From Syngnathus acus (taxonomy: Eukaryota; Chordata; Actinopteri; Syngnathiformes; Syngnathidae): 64,000 nucleotides of DNA. Position 1 is the first letter of the stretch. Each line of letters starts with the position of its first letter. The notes beneath the pieces are model-generated. The model was not told the origin of the DNA. It saw only the letters and a list, made by a program, of their open reading frames with translations, and made no database searches. Below, piece after piece: positions 35,436 through 47,621 of the stretch. The translations under genes were made by a program, and so were the position numbers. Where the stretch lies: NCBI RefSeq assembly GCF_901709675.1, contig NC_051092.1, positions 255,501 through 319,500 on the forward strand, given 5' to 3'.

Positions 35436-37443
35436 TCAGCGGGCCTTCTTCTTCGGCGCCGTCAAGCCGCTCCACACCTCGGTGTAGAGCAGCGTGCCGG
35501 CGAAGACCACGGCCGTGCCTGCCCAGTGCCACGGCGTGAAGGGGTTTTGGAAGTACACGATGGAGACCATGAGGCTGAGAAACTTCCTCAGAGTCACCAC
35601 CAGGGTGACGGTGAGCGAGGCGCACTCGGTGGTCAGGACAAAGACGCCGCGGATGCACACGTACCTGAGGGCTGAGTCAAGGCGGACAACAAAGCGGGCA
35701 GCGCTCGCTCTGCCCTACCCGCGCCGGCACAAAAGGATACTGCGTGACCACGTTGGCCAGCAGGTAGAGCCACATGATTGGAACTTGCACACGGAGGAGC
35801 GGAACAAGCGCCGCAGCTGCAGGGGGGGGTGACAGACAAGTTGACGCCATTTTGCACCAAGCTAACAGGCTTTCCAGGAGCTTGACATTTGCCACTCACT
35901 GCTCTGACTGAAGTAAACGCAGTGGTCGGAGATGTCGGCGGAGAGGAGCAGGAAGCCCGGCAGAGGCAGGAAGTGCTGCGTGGGACACAGAAGAAAAACA
36001 ACAACAACAACAACCAGACGGCGCCAAGGATGACGACAAAGGCCGTCAGTACTCACGTTATAAAAGAGCGCCTCTTTGGAGTGTTTTCCGTACTTCTTGT
36101 AGAGCGTCTCCTGGAAAATGCCCATCCGCGCCGACATCAGCAGAGCGAAGGTCAACATGGCGATTCCTGAAAGGACCACCAACGTTAGGGACGAGGCGGG
36201 CGACGCGTCTCGTCTCGTCCGTCGAGGCCAAGCTCACCCACGAGCCAGCGCACGAAGGCGCGAAAGCCTGGCTCCTCCTCCGAGCCCACGTCGGCCGCAT
36301 TCTGCGGAGCCGCGCCGCGCCGCCCACGTCAGAAAGGCTTTTGGGAGAATTGGGAGCAGGCCACTCACCACTTGCTTGGCCGACATGACGGTGCAGATGA
36401 AGATGCCGACGGAGACTAAAGCGATGGAGACGTATTTGCTGGGCGGATACCTGCGGAAAGACAAAGGGCAGCTCCAGAAAGGCGGCGAGGGGAAGACGGC
36501 GGGCGCAACGGGCCGGCCACCTTTTCTTCAAGATGACGATGCCCAGGATCATGTTGGCGATCAGAGAGCCCTGCGAGCAGACAACCCACAAAGCACCGTG
36601 ACGCTCGCAGGCCGTCAAGCTCACCTCCAACCGTGTGCTCCTTTCTCACCGATCTGAAGATCATGTGCAGAGGCATGGAGATGTTGAAGTTGAGAGCGTA
36701 GTTGTTGATCACGCTGACCGTGAAGAACATGGTCACCATGATCACATAGTTCCTGGTGGGGAAGCGGGAAAGAAAAGCGCCAGTCACGCAAATCCCAACG
36801 CCTGGCCAGAGTGCTCACCTGATGGGGATGGCGGGCTTCTTGCTGCCCAAACGCGTCTCAAAGATGAAGCCCTCCAACGCGATGAACAGAAACTGCGCAA
36901 ATGTGACGATGTTGCCGCATCCCGGGAAATCTCTGAGTGAGGAGAGCAAAGAAGGGACAAGGCAAACTCGAACTGCATCGCAAAGTAAATCCCGACATGC
37001 TGCGCTGCGCTGCCCTGCCAAAATAGTTTGACATGAAATGAGCAGACCCAAACAGAACTCCTCCTGACGTCACTCACTAGGCCACGCCCCGAAAAGGACA
37101 CCGTATCCAGCCGTCCCTAATGACACTTTAAAACCTAGTTCATGTTTTTGTGCAATACAATGATCTGTTTAGAGATGAAAAAAGGTGAAACCAAAAAACG
37201 CTTTGGACGAGTAATTCGCTTAAGCTTGGTCATTGAACAAAATCAACTGGTAAATGGAGGTACGGCAGTCTACAGCACTTGAACGATTCACTTTTGCGTT
37301 ACGTTGCACGGTCCGAAGGCCACCAGTTTGCAAGTGTGCGCGCGTGCGTGTGTGTGCGCCACTAACCTTACAAGCAGCTCTAGAAACACCACATTGCTAC
37401 AACACCCGACAAAGACCAGAATAATGGCAAAGACCGTGCCCAT
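35436..37443 (-). CDS. slc35b4: SLC35B4, UDP-xylose/UDP-GlcNAc transporter
   Basis: SLC35B4 carries UDP-xylose and UDP-N-acetylglucosamine into the ER/Golgi lumen. Ten exons join in phase: 37367-37443, 36819-36932, 36650-36752, 36521-36570, 36369-36450, 36238-36301, 36057-36166, 35900-35975, 35741-35816 and 35436-35664, giving 326 residues (human 331). Family segments seen in order are VGCCSNVVFLELL, FPGCGNIVTFAQFLFIALEG, VTMFFTVSVINNYALNFNI, MPLHMIFRSGSLIANMILG, SIALVSVGIFICTVMSAKQV, ARMGIFQETLYKKYGKHSKE and CIRGVFVLTTECASLTVTL, all hydrophobic multi-span stretches. The C-terminus KKKAR fits a dilysine KKxx ER-retrieval signal. The start has ATG after GCCGCC, a good Kozak context. The neighbours are not those of human 7q33, so the gene sits in a fish-specific or rearranged context. 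Confidence 0.95.
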
Positions 37444-38419
37444 GGCGGCTCGCTTGTGTGTGTGTGCGTGTAAGATGCAATTTCTAAAAGTAAAACGTGA
37501 ACAAAAGCATGCCGGCTGTAGTTTGAGCCCGACGGAAAGGCCGCTCCGCTTGACTGGCTCTAGTTGTCAACTCGGGTTTCCGCGTTCCCAAAGACTCCTG
37601 GGAGTTGTAGTCCAAGGTTGAAAAGCCTAAAAAATGACCACACCAAGACATCATTCACCGCAGGTTGTTGGCTATTTGAGTACATACACTTTCAGTAACA
37701 ATAATACAATAGTACGTCTCATGATTATTGGTAGAATTCCTCTGAAAATAGCAGAGTCGTCTCTAGTGCGAATGATTATTCTACTGAGTTGACGCGGTAG
37801 GCTCACTCTGCCTAAATATGAGGGTTTTGCTCTACAAAGCAGGCTTTCAAACGCTACCAACTTAAAACAACTATTCGAGTATACCACAATGCCGCAATAG
37901 TGTGATAAAAGATTCGCATTAAAGAAAAATGAATAAAACAAATGTTGAACCAGTAGCCATCAGAGTGAGCTGAACAGACGTCTGCACAATTAGACGATCT
38001 TGGCAAGCGAGTACGTGGCGTCGCACGCTAGCTAGCTAGCTAGCGTCACTCCAGCAACAGTAAGAGATCAACAGCCTTGTCCCGTCAACGCCAAACAGCA
38101 GCCGGCTTGAATTTGTTCATAACATACACACACCAGCAGCAGTCAACATGATCGCACTCACGGACTGGCAATTTAAGAGCTGCTCAGTTTGCGCTTCTTT
38201 CTGTTTGTATTTTGGCGTAAAAAGCCGGTTTAGCTATTTGTATGCGGTGAGCTGACTCAAACGCTATTGGTTGGGGGGATCGTGACGTCACAGAAAAGGG
38301 GAAGAAAAAGATAGACCTGCATTAGTATAAAAAAAGCATGAAATGATCAGTTCATTTGGTCTATTAATCAACTCATTTTATCCAATAGAATGTGTATTTA
38401 ATAGTTGCTTCAGTATAGG

Positions 38420-38640
38420 TACCATTTTATTGATTGATTGATTGAATATTTATTGATCCCCAGGGGTGGGGAAATTCAGGCCCCAGCAGTATCCATACCA
38501 CAGAGTGGGTATACAAAAGACACACAGATGGCATAAGCGCAACTCAACAGGCTCAATACAAGAGAACACCCCAAAACACACAAAATAGCCTCCACGGGGT
38601 CCATAGCCAGGTGTAAGGGCAGTCCAGTTCAATGGCGCCC
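38420..38640. mobile_element. LINE 3'-tail-like fragment
   Basis: A short TTGA tandem run (38430-38446) leads into TATTTATTGATCCCCAGGGG and GGGGAAATTCAGG. This sequence type is common at the 3' ends of fish non-LTR retrotransposons (orientation minus). The family assignment is from memory and only tentative. No reverse transcriptase frame is present. Confidence 0.45.
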
Positions 38641-38847
38641 AATGGACCGTGGTCGTGAATCGGTGAAAACATCACAAAGCAGGCAAACGTGTGAGCAGCG
38701 TCCTGGGCACCCAGTCGGGGCACGTGCAGATGGTCACCACGGGGCTAGCACGGCGAAAGTCGTTGGTTCCGACGAGCACGAGGGAGCGGACCCCCCACAG
38801 GGGTTGCGGCTGCATGGCCAAGGCGAGTCGTCTAACTTGTAATTTAC

Positions 38848-39759
38848 CGTTTTTTTCCGTGTATAATACGCCCCCATGTATAATACGCACCCTAACAATG
38901 GCATGTTGATGCTGGGAAAAAGCCTGTACCCATGTATAATACGCACCCAATTTTTTTTTTTTTTTTTTTTTTTTTTAAGTCCCAATGATCGTCACACACG
39001 CAGGGAGGCAATGGGTCCCATTTTTATAGTCTTTGGTATGGTCTTAACTAGGCTGGATGTATTTTTTTTGTTGGCGTTCATTTCTCCGACTGCCCATAAA
39101 GGCACCACCGCGATCAGATGAAAAGGGAGGAAAGTGACGTGCGGACATGTGAAAAAGGCGGCTCTGTATGGGAGAGACGTTGAAGAGGAATAAAAACACC
39201 CTTGGAAACCAAAACTTGCCCCTCGTCGTGACTCGGAGCCGCAACAAATGTTTCGGATTTGTGTAGGGTACATTGTGACAGCAAACGAGCAGGTGATCGA
39301 GCAAGCGTCTGATACGAGAGCATTGCGTTCGTATGGAGCGTGTTTGAAGTGAACAGCAGAGACGAAAGGAACAAGGCAAAGTGTTGTGAAATAAAATATT
39401 ACCTGTAATACGCATTTTGTTATTTGCTGATTGTATTAAACTATCACATTCATTGTCAGTCAAGAAGAGAAGAGGACTATTATCCCTTCTTTGACGAAAT
39501 GACCAGAGCACAGTACAAACACACTATTGTTCTTTCGGTATTTATTCAACCCACATTCTTTCACAACATGACAAGAAGAGAGCAATACATAAATCAATAC
39601 TCGTACCAGTACCATGATTTTCTTAAAAAAAAAAAAAAAAAAAAAAAATTAAATTAAAAAAAAAAATTAAAAAAAAATTGTACCCATGTATAATGCGCAC
39701 CCCAGATTTTAGGACAATAAATTAGTTAAATTTTGCGTATTATACACGGAAAAAAACGG
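38848..39759. mobile_element. TA-flanked inverted-repeat DNA transposon, non-autonomous
   Basis: Near-identical 24-25 bp terminal inverted repeats (CCGTTTTTT then CCGTGTATAATACGC) bound a 912-bp element. The dinucleotide TA flanks both ends (38846-38847 and 39760-39761), as expected for Tc1/mariner-type TA target duplication. Further copies of the subterminal motif GTATAATACGCACC occur at 38875-38891 and 38933-38949, and inverted-end variants near 39690-39702. Internal frames do not look like a transposase, so the element is probably mobilised in trans or dead. The superfamily is an inference from the TA duplication. Confidence 0.75.
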
Positions 39760-40595
39760 TATTTATTTATTTTTTTGTCTAGTTTCACGTCTGTTATTTG
39801 TGGGATGTCCTAAACAGGCCGGGACCACTGGAGCGGCCAATGCAGGATTCCGCAAATCTCGCTGGAATTCAACTCAGAAGTCTTTTCTCTTTTGTTGTTG
39901 TTTGAGCTCAATGCTGCATTGCTGTTGAAATACTGTACAAAAATTGTGGCATGGTTGTTTTTGTAGGAACATGCTTGAAATAAAGTGTCTCTTGGGAGAA
40001 AAAAACAAAAAGAATCGTGAATTAACCAGACTCTTAATCTTACCTATCCCTTCATCCATTCATTGGTCAAGTGGCCTATCTACAGTGGGTATGTAGCCAG
40101 CAAAAAATGTGACATGTTTCAAACAGCATCCCGATTGTGAGTACTCGGCCGCCGCCGGGCCCCTCGACTCGCTTTGACTGAAACAAAATGATGGCTGTGC
40201 CCTTAATGATGAAACAAGTGTGTCAGCAGCCCACCCTGATGGAGCAAATGCAAACAGGAAGTGGCTCAGCGAGAAGGGGGCTCCGACGGACAGGGAGTCG
40301 GGGCAGGTCGTCGCCGGCCCGAGAGAGCTTTTCATTTTGCCAGCATTGGAGAGGCCCCAAGAAGAAGGGCGGTCATAAAAATTGGAAAAAAGGTTTGCTT
40401 CTGGTTTATGGGTTGAGGAGAGGTGTCAAAATATGGGGGGCTGTGTATGTGTGTGTGTGCGTGTGCGTGCGCGCCTTCCCGCCTGTCTGTCCTATCCGGC
40501 TGTGTGCATCTGCAGAGGACGACACTCACCATGTGCCGTCCAATGTTCTCACAGCACCACAAGTAGGAGTGAATCATTTTGCCACCTTGAGTGAG

Positions 40596-40628
<33 letters not shown>

Positions 40629-41479
40629 GCGCGCGCATGCCCACTTATTTTGCCTGCATGGCCACGTCTGAAATGCTTCCTCCTGCAAACAGTGGCGGGC
40701 GGCACTGGTGGGAATTACTTATTGTTTTCAACGCAATTTTACAGGTGTCTGAATGTTCTCAGGTTTTTTTTTTAGACAACAGATACCGTGGCGCCTTGAC
40801 ATATCCGTGAAGAGACTGATCCAAGAAAACGAACTTGTCCTCAACTTGTGATGTCACAAAGTGAAGAGCCACCGCATCAGACTAAACACACACCCAGGTG
40901 TTTCTCAGACCATCCATCCCTGAAACTTGAATTGATGGCTTTTTTGATTTTGGTTCGTCAACTAAACGATAAAAATGTTTCCATTTAGCCCCTGTGGTGC
41001 TCTCAAAAGCCGAACTGTGTCGTTTGGTGCATTTAATGAGCTTACGATTGTAGGGAGTGTGGAACTGTCCTACTTTGTGAGCGGTCCCTGAACGTACCTC
41101 GAGTCTTCTGCCGAACGTGCGCGGGATTACGGCGGAGGCGGGATTTTAGTCTTCATTTGGGGTTCGAAAACGAGCCACCAAAAGATTTAGAAAAAGAACC
41201 CCTATTACAGAAAAAAAAACCTCGATCGCCATTGTGCCAAAGGTAAGATCGAATCGTATATATGCCGAGCTGTAATTACATGTGGAAGTCTTGACATAGC
41301 ATGAGCCAGACTGTTTGGAGGGTTCTAAAACTCGGACTAGCAAGGCTAACGTTAGCACGTCAATAGATTTCTCCATACATGTTAGCAGTACGCCACGAGC
41401 GCAGTCCCAAGGCCAAGTTGTTCTTGTTGTGAAGTGAGTTACAACGTACAACCTGCCACCATACACGAGCGCTATTTCA

Positions 41480-41575
41480 AACTTCTGCTCACGAGGCAAA
41501 GCGAAAAATGGCTCGTATCTTGAAAACTCATTTGTGGCGTTACTTGTATCTCAAGGTACCGCCATATTTCAGTGA
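41480..41575 (-). repeat. probable dispersed repeat fragment
   Basis: The minus strand has the form GAGATACAAGTAACGCCACA with TTCAAGATACGAGCCA. It resembles dispersed fish repeats built around CGTATCTCAAGGTACC-type sequence. No ends were defined; the call rests on resemblance only. Confidence 0.3.
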
Positions 41576-42420
41576 GATGGCTCAAAATGAAGCTCCTTGC
41601 GTCAATCTCGCCACCTCTTCCACAAATCCAGGTCCTCAAGAAATTGCATGAATCACGTCGTCTGCTGCCCAAAAGTAAGTTCACGCTTGTTTTCTGTCTC
41701 GTCCATGACATTCTGAAGATGCCCCGTTGCCCTCAATTGTTTTGGGGGATTCAATGTTCAATTTGAAATGTCATTCATTTGTTGAATCAATATAATGTGC
41801 TAAGTATGAACATAGCATGCTTTTAGCATAAATGCCATGTGGTTATATTGCCTCCCGAATAGTTTTGGGAGGCGTACATATCTGCACTTGCACTTTGCCC
41901 TCAAATAAAAGCGTCAAGTTCGGCTTAACGTGACAAAATTCAAGCTGAATATTTCAAGCGGACGGCCGGTCGTGAGTTAGTCAGCGACTTGCACGCAGAT
42001 AGATGATCGATAGGAGTACTTTTCTCTTACGTGACAAGTGTATTGATTGTTTGAAACGCCGCCGAGAGGACAAAACGCTGACGACGCCGTCCAAGAGGAA
42101 GTGAGAGAACGGCAGTGGAGCCAACTCCGGTCGGGATACGAGCGCCTGGTCTTGTTTTGGGCGGCCCGGTTTTAGTCCGGCCTTTGGCGCAAGCCAGCGG
42201 TCGTCGTCTTTTCAGTCTCGTCAAGTTTTAGTTGACAGGAAGTTGACTCGGCTGTTTATATTTTTGCCAGAAGTGAGCGAGTGAAAAACCAAACAAGAGC
42301 TGATCCTTAAAAATTTATTGGAGTAAATAGAAGATGAAATCAGAAGTGACATGACCTAAGAAGAAAACAAAACGGAATTAGAGAGAACCCTTGCATAGAT
42401 CACAGACCATGCCTCTGTCT

Positions 42421-43075
42421 TCACACACACACACACACACACACACATGACAACATAACCATGATGCAATCCGTTTGCTCTGCTCGGGGAGTGAAAAGAA
42501 AACTTGCAAAGTCCTTTTTGTTTTGGCTCCAGAGCGGCCCGCTGCCAACCGCCGGTCGCGTGTGTCCGACGACAAACGTCCTGAAGAAAAAAGCCGTTTT
42601 GTGTGTTTTCATTGGAGAAAGTTGAGTGTGCGCAGCTACTGGTAGCCCTTCAACGCTCGGTTCTTGTTGCCCGCCAAACCCCGAACTAGAGCCGCTTTCC
42701 GAAATGTTGCCAACGTAAAGCGCGTCTCCTGGTTGCAAGGCAAAGCTCATGCAGTCTTCTGTGGACCATGCGAGCGCGTTTGCTTCAGGGATGGCGCAAA
42801 ATAACAAGCGAGCAAACACGGCCCTCCCTTTTTCCCGTCATAACACTCATCCGCGTCTTCCGGGGGAACGTCTTCCACTCATCCACGTTAAGTGCCGCCA
42901 CTGAAAGGTCCATAAAAGCCGACGGACGGCCTTCTGGCCTTCTATCGATTGCAATCAATACGGCGTGTCGCAGCGCATCGTGCAAACTTTGGAAGCTTTT
43001 GGGGGGGATCCTGTCCACCATGATTTGCGCCACCCCTAGCTTATTCCAATTTGTTTTGTGGCCATTATTTTGCAC
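42421..43075 (-). other. unexplained overlapping minus-strand frames
   Basis: Two minus-strand frames (42785-43075 and 42421-42819) overlap by 35 bases in different frames. The first includes FQSLHDALRHAVLIAIDRRP, the second TEDCMSFALQPGDALYVGNI; both look more protein-like than neighbouring noise. I recognise no family. The plus strand just downstream (43141-43200) has a CGGTACGATCC/CGTTTCGGTACC character typical of hAT-like repeat debris, so a decayed repeat or pseudogene is possible. Confidence 0.2.
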
Positions 43076-43654
43076 GGCAATTATTCACCGAGTCTTGTCA
43101 TTGGCGGTTCTCGCACCTCATGTTTCATTTGGAACAAAGTCGGGGTGCGACGGTACGATCCGTAGCTCGGTTTTTACGCCACCGTTTCGGTACCCTGTAC
43201 TTTGTGTCTTTTTTTTCTCCGGAAATATGCCTTTACTTTGCTCTTTTTCCCAACTAACCTTTGGACTCGGTCCATTATTGCACAAAAGTCTAATCTCAAT
43301 TTTTGTCTTTTCTTACTTGCAACTTAAATGATACTTCAGAACTGCAAATAAAGGCTGTGCTTAAGCTGTGAGCAAAATATTCATTATACTTCATCAAAAT
43401 CATCATCTTTGACGAGATGTCGAAAAAAATACCTCAACATTTGGAGTCAGCCCACTCGAGCTCTCAGTGGCTCAATTCTACTGGAACAATTTGTCATCTG
43501 TGATTTTGCAGCAACTGAGCTGCAGATGTGCACATTTTAGCAGCTCTCTTGTCTGCGCCATTTAAAAATACATTTTTACTCACACGCCCACACACACACA
43601 CTCAAGTAAAACATTTGAGACACATGTATTGCTGTTAAGAGTACGTACACACAC

Positions 43655-43696
<42 letters not shown>

Positions 43697-43822
43697 CTTA
43701 AACCATGTCGAAAATCATAATCGTTCATGAGAAATAGTACATCTAAACTCATTTTTCTAGTCTGGTCTAGCTGTAGCGGAAATGTTAAAGAGCTTGGGAA
43801 CAACTTTAGTGATGCGCAACCA

Positions 43823-43836
43823 CCAGTAGATGGCAG
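43823..43836 (+). promoter_or_regulatory. CTCF-like motif
   Basis: CCAGTAGATGGCAG is a full match to the CTCF core on the plus strand, in the slc35b4-kcna1 spacer. Confidence 0.45.
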
Positions 43837-46139
43837 TGGTGTGTCATTTTAGATACAAGATCTGCTCACTTTGTCAGTCCACTGAAATGTCCTTGCATTT
43901 TGAGGTCAAATAAAAAGCATAGTCCGAAAATAATACCCAAAAAAATGGCAAATGCATTTGGAAATAACTTTGAACTTGAAGTGCCAACCTCGCTGCCGTG
44001 GGTCTTATCTACTATGATTAAAAAAAAAAAAAGTACAAAATACATAAAGTAATAAAATGTGAAAAATTCAATCATTGACTTATTGAACAGGATCAACCAA
44101 ATGAAATAATGTCATTCTTCAAAATGACCAACTGCAGCCAAAATGAAGCATGTGCAAAGTGTGCACTGTACTGCAATGCCCAAGATGATGTGTGCGCGTG
44201 TAAGTGCATGCATGCGTGTGTGTGTGTGTGTGTGCGTGCGTGTGTCTGTGTGCGTGTGTGTCATAGAGCATGCGTTGCGTTGGAGGAGCCGACGTCCTAA
44301 ACGGTTCCTCACGATCCAAATCAACATTCTGATTGTGCGTAGCTTCAGCGACAAAAACAAAGCAAGAGATGCCGCGTGAGCTTGAGACGGTGCCACTCTT
44401 TGCTTTTCCCTTCTTTTGTCCTTAAGTGCTTGTGTGAAGGCGATGGTACTTTGGGGCGCTCACATTCCAGATTGCTCCGCTGCACTTTGGAGTGCTATGG
44501 CTGAAGCGAGGGAGGATGGGAGGGAGCAAAAAAATACCTGAAGGACCAAAGGAAGGGAGCAAAAATAACTGAAGCAGGAAAGGAAGCAAGCAAGCAAGGG
44601 ACAAAGGGTGGTATGAAGGAAGCAAAAAAAGAACTGAAGGGAAGATGGGCGCAAGGAAGAAAGGCCCGCAGCGAAGCTCGCATGCGCCTGTGCAGCACGT
44701 TTGCGACGACCTGCCTGAGGTAGAGACCCTGTTTTGGAAGCACAGAGCACAAAGCTAAGCCAGCAGCCAAGCAAAGAAAGAAAGAAAGAAAGAAAGAAAA
44801 AAAGAAGGCAGGCCAGGCCAGGCCAGGCCAGGCCAGGCAAGGCAAGCATGAATAAATGATGGCCAAAACCTGCAAGGATTCCCTTTTGATTTGGATTGGT
44901 AAACATGGAAAGTACATTACGTGGCTGCTTGCTTAAGCGTCATGAAGCCAAAAGCAGCTTGTGCGTGAGAGCCGCCATCCGTGTCCTTCAGATATTTTTT
45001 TTTTCCCTCATTGTCGCCCACTCATCCGGCCGGCTCAGGGTTCTTCTCCGTCGTCGTCGTCGTCTTATTATGATCTCGAGCAGCACCTCACACGTCCCAG
45101 GACTACCGAGAGGCACTTCCACCGGTCCTGGCGGCGAGCGGAATTAAAGGCACTAGCAGAATTCCAATCCTTCCCACTCCAAAAGCAAACCTGATGCGGA
45201 AATGGAAGCCAGGCTCATGCACTGCGCTATTGGAACCGATTAAATGCAGTTTGGACAGCGGTTACTTGGATTTCTTACAGCGTGGCTTCGGATACGTCGG
45301 AATGCAGTCGTTTCCCTGACCCAAAAAGGACACGGCAAAGTGCCTGACGAGTCGCTTACTCGTGTCATGCATTACATATGCAGGGATACAAAAGTCCGTC
45401 GAACATAATGCAGGTTACGCTTTCTCATGCTATGATCTCATTTCCAAAGTGTCTGTCCCCTCAAGACTGAACATTCAAATCCCAGATGTCAACTCAAAGC
45501 CCTCATCCGGGTGCAAAAAGGTGGGCGGCGGCGGCGGCGCCGGTGGCGGCGATCCGCTCCGTGATGGCAAGTATTACGTATACGTTTGGTTGCATGCGTC
45601 AAAACGGAAAGTCCGTCGTCATGCGGGAAGCTGGCGGAGATCGCTGGCTGGCCGGCCAGCCGGCCCGCCATTCCACCACCGCCCGTGTCCCGGGGACATG
45701 TTTACATCCAGGTCGGTCTTCCTCCTATAAGGTGCTTTTTGCAAAATGGTTCGATCCTTTTTGCGGTGGTGAGGATGCAACATGTACTGTGGCTGGCTTG
45801 CTTTACGATGACTTTTCCGCAGCGTTGCTTCTCGGTATTCCATGCATTATATGGCCTGATAAGACAAGAGTGTGCTCTGCAGCCTAACACCTAGTTGTGT
45901 ATATGGGGGAGGGTAGGTGGGGCGGGGTCATCCATACTTCTTTAGTTTGGAGAGGAGGCGTCTGGGGGGACGGGTATACGCTGTACTTGCAGGATTAGAA
46001 GAATCGATTAGTCTACCTAAGTGTGGTCTAAGTCTAAGTGTTAGCTTCTTCTCTATGGGCATTTTTTTAGCAGGCAGGCCCTAAGTAAGCCCGGCGGCGG
46101 CGGCGGCGGCGGCGGCGCGCTCCACCGTGGTCGCGGTGC

Positions 46140-47621
46140 CTAAACATCTGTGAGCAGCTTGTTCTTGTTGACACAGTTCTGATTGGCTATAGTGCAGTTG
46201 CCAGTTCTGAGGTTGGCCTCCCGGAAGTTGTCGATGCTGTTGTTCAGGTCCCCGTCGATCTCCATGTACTCGGACTTGCTGACCACGGAGGAGCTGCGGC
46301 GGCTGGAGTTGCTGTCGGACGGGATGTTGGGATTGCTGACGTTGAGCAGCTGAGCCTGCTCCTCTCCCTCCGTCTCCCTGTGGTAGAAGTAGTTGAAGTT
46401 GGACACGATGACGGGCACGGGCAGTGCGATGGTCAGCACGCCGGCGATGGCGCACAGAGATCCTACAATCTTGCCGCCGATGGTGACCGGCACCATGTCG
46501 CCGTAGCCCACCGTGGTCATGGACACCACCGCCCACCAGAAGGCGTCGGGGATGCTTCGGAAGAAGGAATCCTGCTCCTCGGCCTCGGCGAAGAAGACGG
46601 CGCTGGAGAACAAGATGACGCCGATGAACAGGAAGAAGATGAGCAGTCCCAGCTCTCGCATGCTGGCCTTGAGGGTCTGGCCCAAAATCTGCAGTCCTTT
46701 GGAGTGCCGGGACAGCTTGAAGATGCGAAAGACCCGCACCAGACGGATCACCCTGAGTATGGCCAGAGAGGTGGCTTGCTCGCCCACCCCCTCGGCGTCG
46801 GGGTCTTCGGCCAGCTCGGTGCCCAGCGTGATGAAGTAGGGGATGATGGCCACGATGTCGATGGTATTCATCATGTTCTTGAAGAAGGCCGGTTTGCTGG
46901 GGCAGGCCAGGAAGCGCACGATCAACTCGAAGGAGAACCAGATGATGCAGAGGGTCTCGATGACGAAGAAGGGGTCGGTGAGGATGTTTGGTTTGTAGTA
47001 GGTGGTGACGTTGCCGATAGTCTCCATGCGGCCCATGGGTTCCTCCTTGAGCTGCGGCAAAGTCTCCAAACAGAAGATGACGATGGAAATGAGGATGACC
47101 ATGACGGACACGATGGCGATCCCCCTGGCCGGGCCCGAGCTCTCCGGGTGCTCGAAGAGAAGCCAGATCTGGCGCTGGAACTCCTTCTCGGGCAGGGGTC
47201 GCTCCTCCTCCCTGATGAAGCCCTCGTCTTCTCGGAACCTCTCCATGGCTTCCGCCCCCAGCTCGTAGAACTTGATCTCCTCTGAGAACATATCCAAGGG
47301 GACGTTGACGGGCCGGCGCAGCCTCCCCCCGGACTGGTAGTAGTACAGGATGGCGTCGAAGCTGGGCCGGTTCCTGTCGAAGAAGTACTCGTTCCGCAGG
47401 GGGTCGAAGTAGCGCATCCGCTTCTTGGGGTTTCCCAGCAGTGTCTCCGGGAACTGCGAGAGGGTCTTGAGCTGCGTCTCGAACCTGAGACCGGCTATGT
47501 TGATGACCACCCGCTCGCAGCACTCGTGGTCGTTGTGGTCAGGAGGCGGCGGGTAGGCGTCCTGGGGGTGGCCCGGCACGGCCGAGGTCTCGTCCACGTT
47601 ATCTCCCGGGACCACCGTCAT
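46140..47621 (-). CDS. kcna1: Kv1.1 Shaker-type voltage-gated potassium channel
   Basis: Pore-forming alpha subunit of a delayed-rectifier tetramer, intronless as usual for vertebrate KCNA genes (493 residues; human KCNA1 495). The start [20 protein letters not shown] follows CCCAAAATGACG, a good Kozak context. The T1 tetramerisation domain begins at [16 protein letters not shown]1 is [20 protein letters not shown], and an NVT sequon lies in the S1-S2 loop. S4 has the arginine ladder [19 protein letters not shown]. The selectivity filter is TVGYGD (370-375), and the C-terminus KLLTDV is a PDZ ligand. KCNA1 rather than KCNA2 is supported by [36 protein letters not shown] and [15 protein letters not shown]. 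Residue 377 after the filter is Val (GYGDMVP), where mammalian Kv1.1 has Tyr. Whether it is the a or b teleost copy is not decidable here. Confidence 0.92.
   Translation of the reverse strand: MTVVPGDNVDETSAVPGHPQDAYPPPPDHNDHECCERVVINIAGLRFETQLKTLSQFPETLLGNPKKRMRYFDPLRNEYFFDRNRPSFDAILYYYQSGGRLRRPVNVPLDMFSEEIKFYELGAEAMERFREDEGFIREEERPLPEKEFQRQIWLLFEHPESSGPARGIAIVSVMVILISIVIFCLETLPQLKEEPMGRMETIGNVTTYYKPNILTDPFFVIETLCIIWFSFELIVRFLACPSKPAFFKNMMNTIDIVAIIPYFITLGTELAEDPDAEGVGEQATSLAILRVIRLVRVFRIFKLSRHSKGLQILGQTLKASMRELGLLIFFLFIGVILFSSAVFFAEAEEQDSFFRSIPDAFWWAVVSMTTVGYGDMVPVTIGGKIVGSLCAIAGVLTIALPVPVIVSNFNYFYHRETEGEEQAQLLNVSNPNIPSDSNSSRRSSSVVSKSEYMEIDGDLNNSIDNFREANLRTGNCTIANQNCVNKNKLLTDV

Larger units (their letters stand above)
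37444..46139. other. slc35b4-kcna1 intergenic region (8.7 kb)
   Basis: The largest gene-free stretch. It holds a LINE-tail-like fragment (38420-38640), a TA-flanked DNA transposon (38848-39759), TG runs near 40441-40470 and 40593-40635, an old repeat near 41480-41575, a possible degraded coding or repeat segment (42421-43075), CA/TA tracts (42421-42447 and 43646-43696), a CTCF-like motif (43823-43836), a TG run (44214-44234) and GAAA and GGCCA runs (44776-44838). It ends with a CCG repeat just past the kcna1 stop (46090-46117). No intact gene was recognised. Confidence 0.5.

Noticed and set aside
38848-39759. Intact transposase inside the TA-flanked element
   Set aside because: Minus-strand frames of 93-155 residues inside show no DDE-type or HTH pattern that I recognise.
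46380-47285. Plus-strand frame of 301 residues opposite kcna1
   Set aside because: The His/Asp/Gly-rich composition is the antisense of conserved Kv1 codons; it is not a gene.
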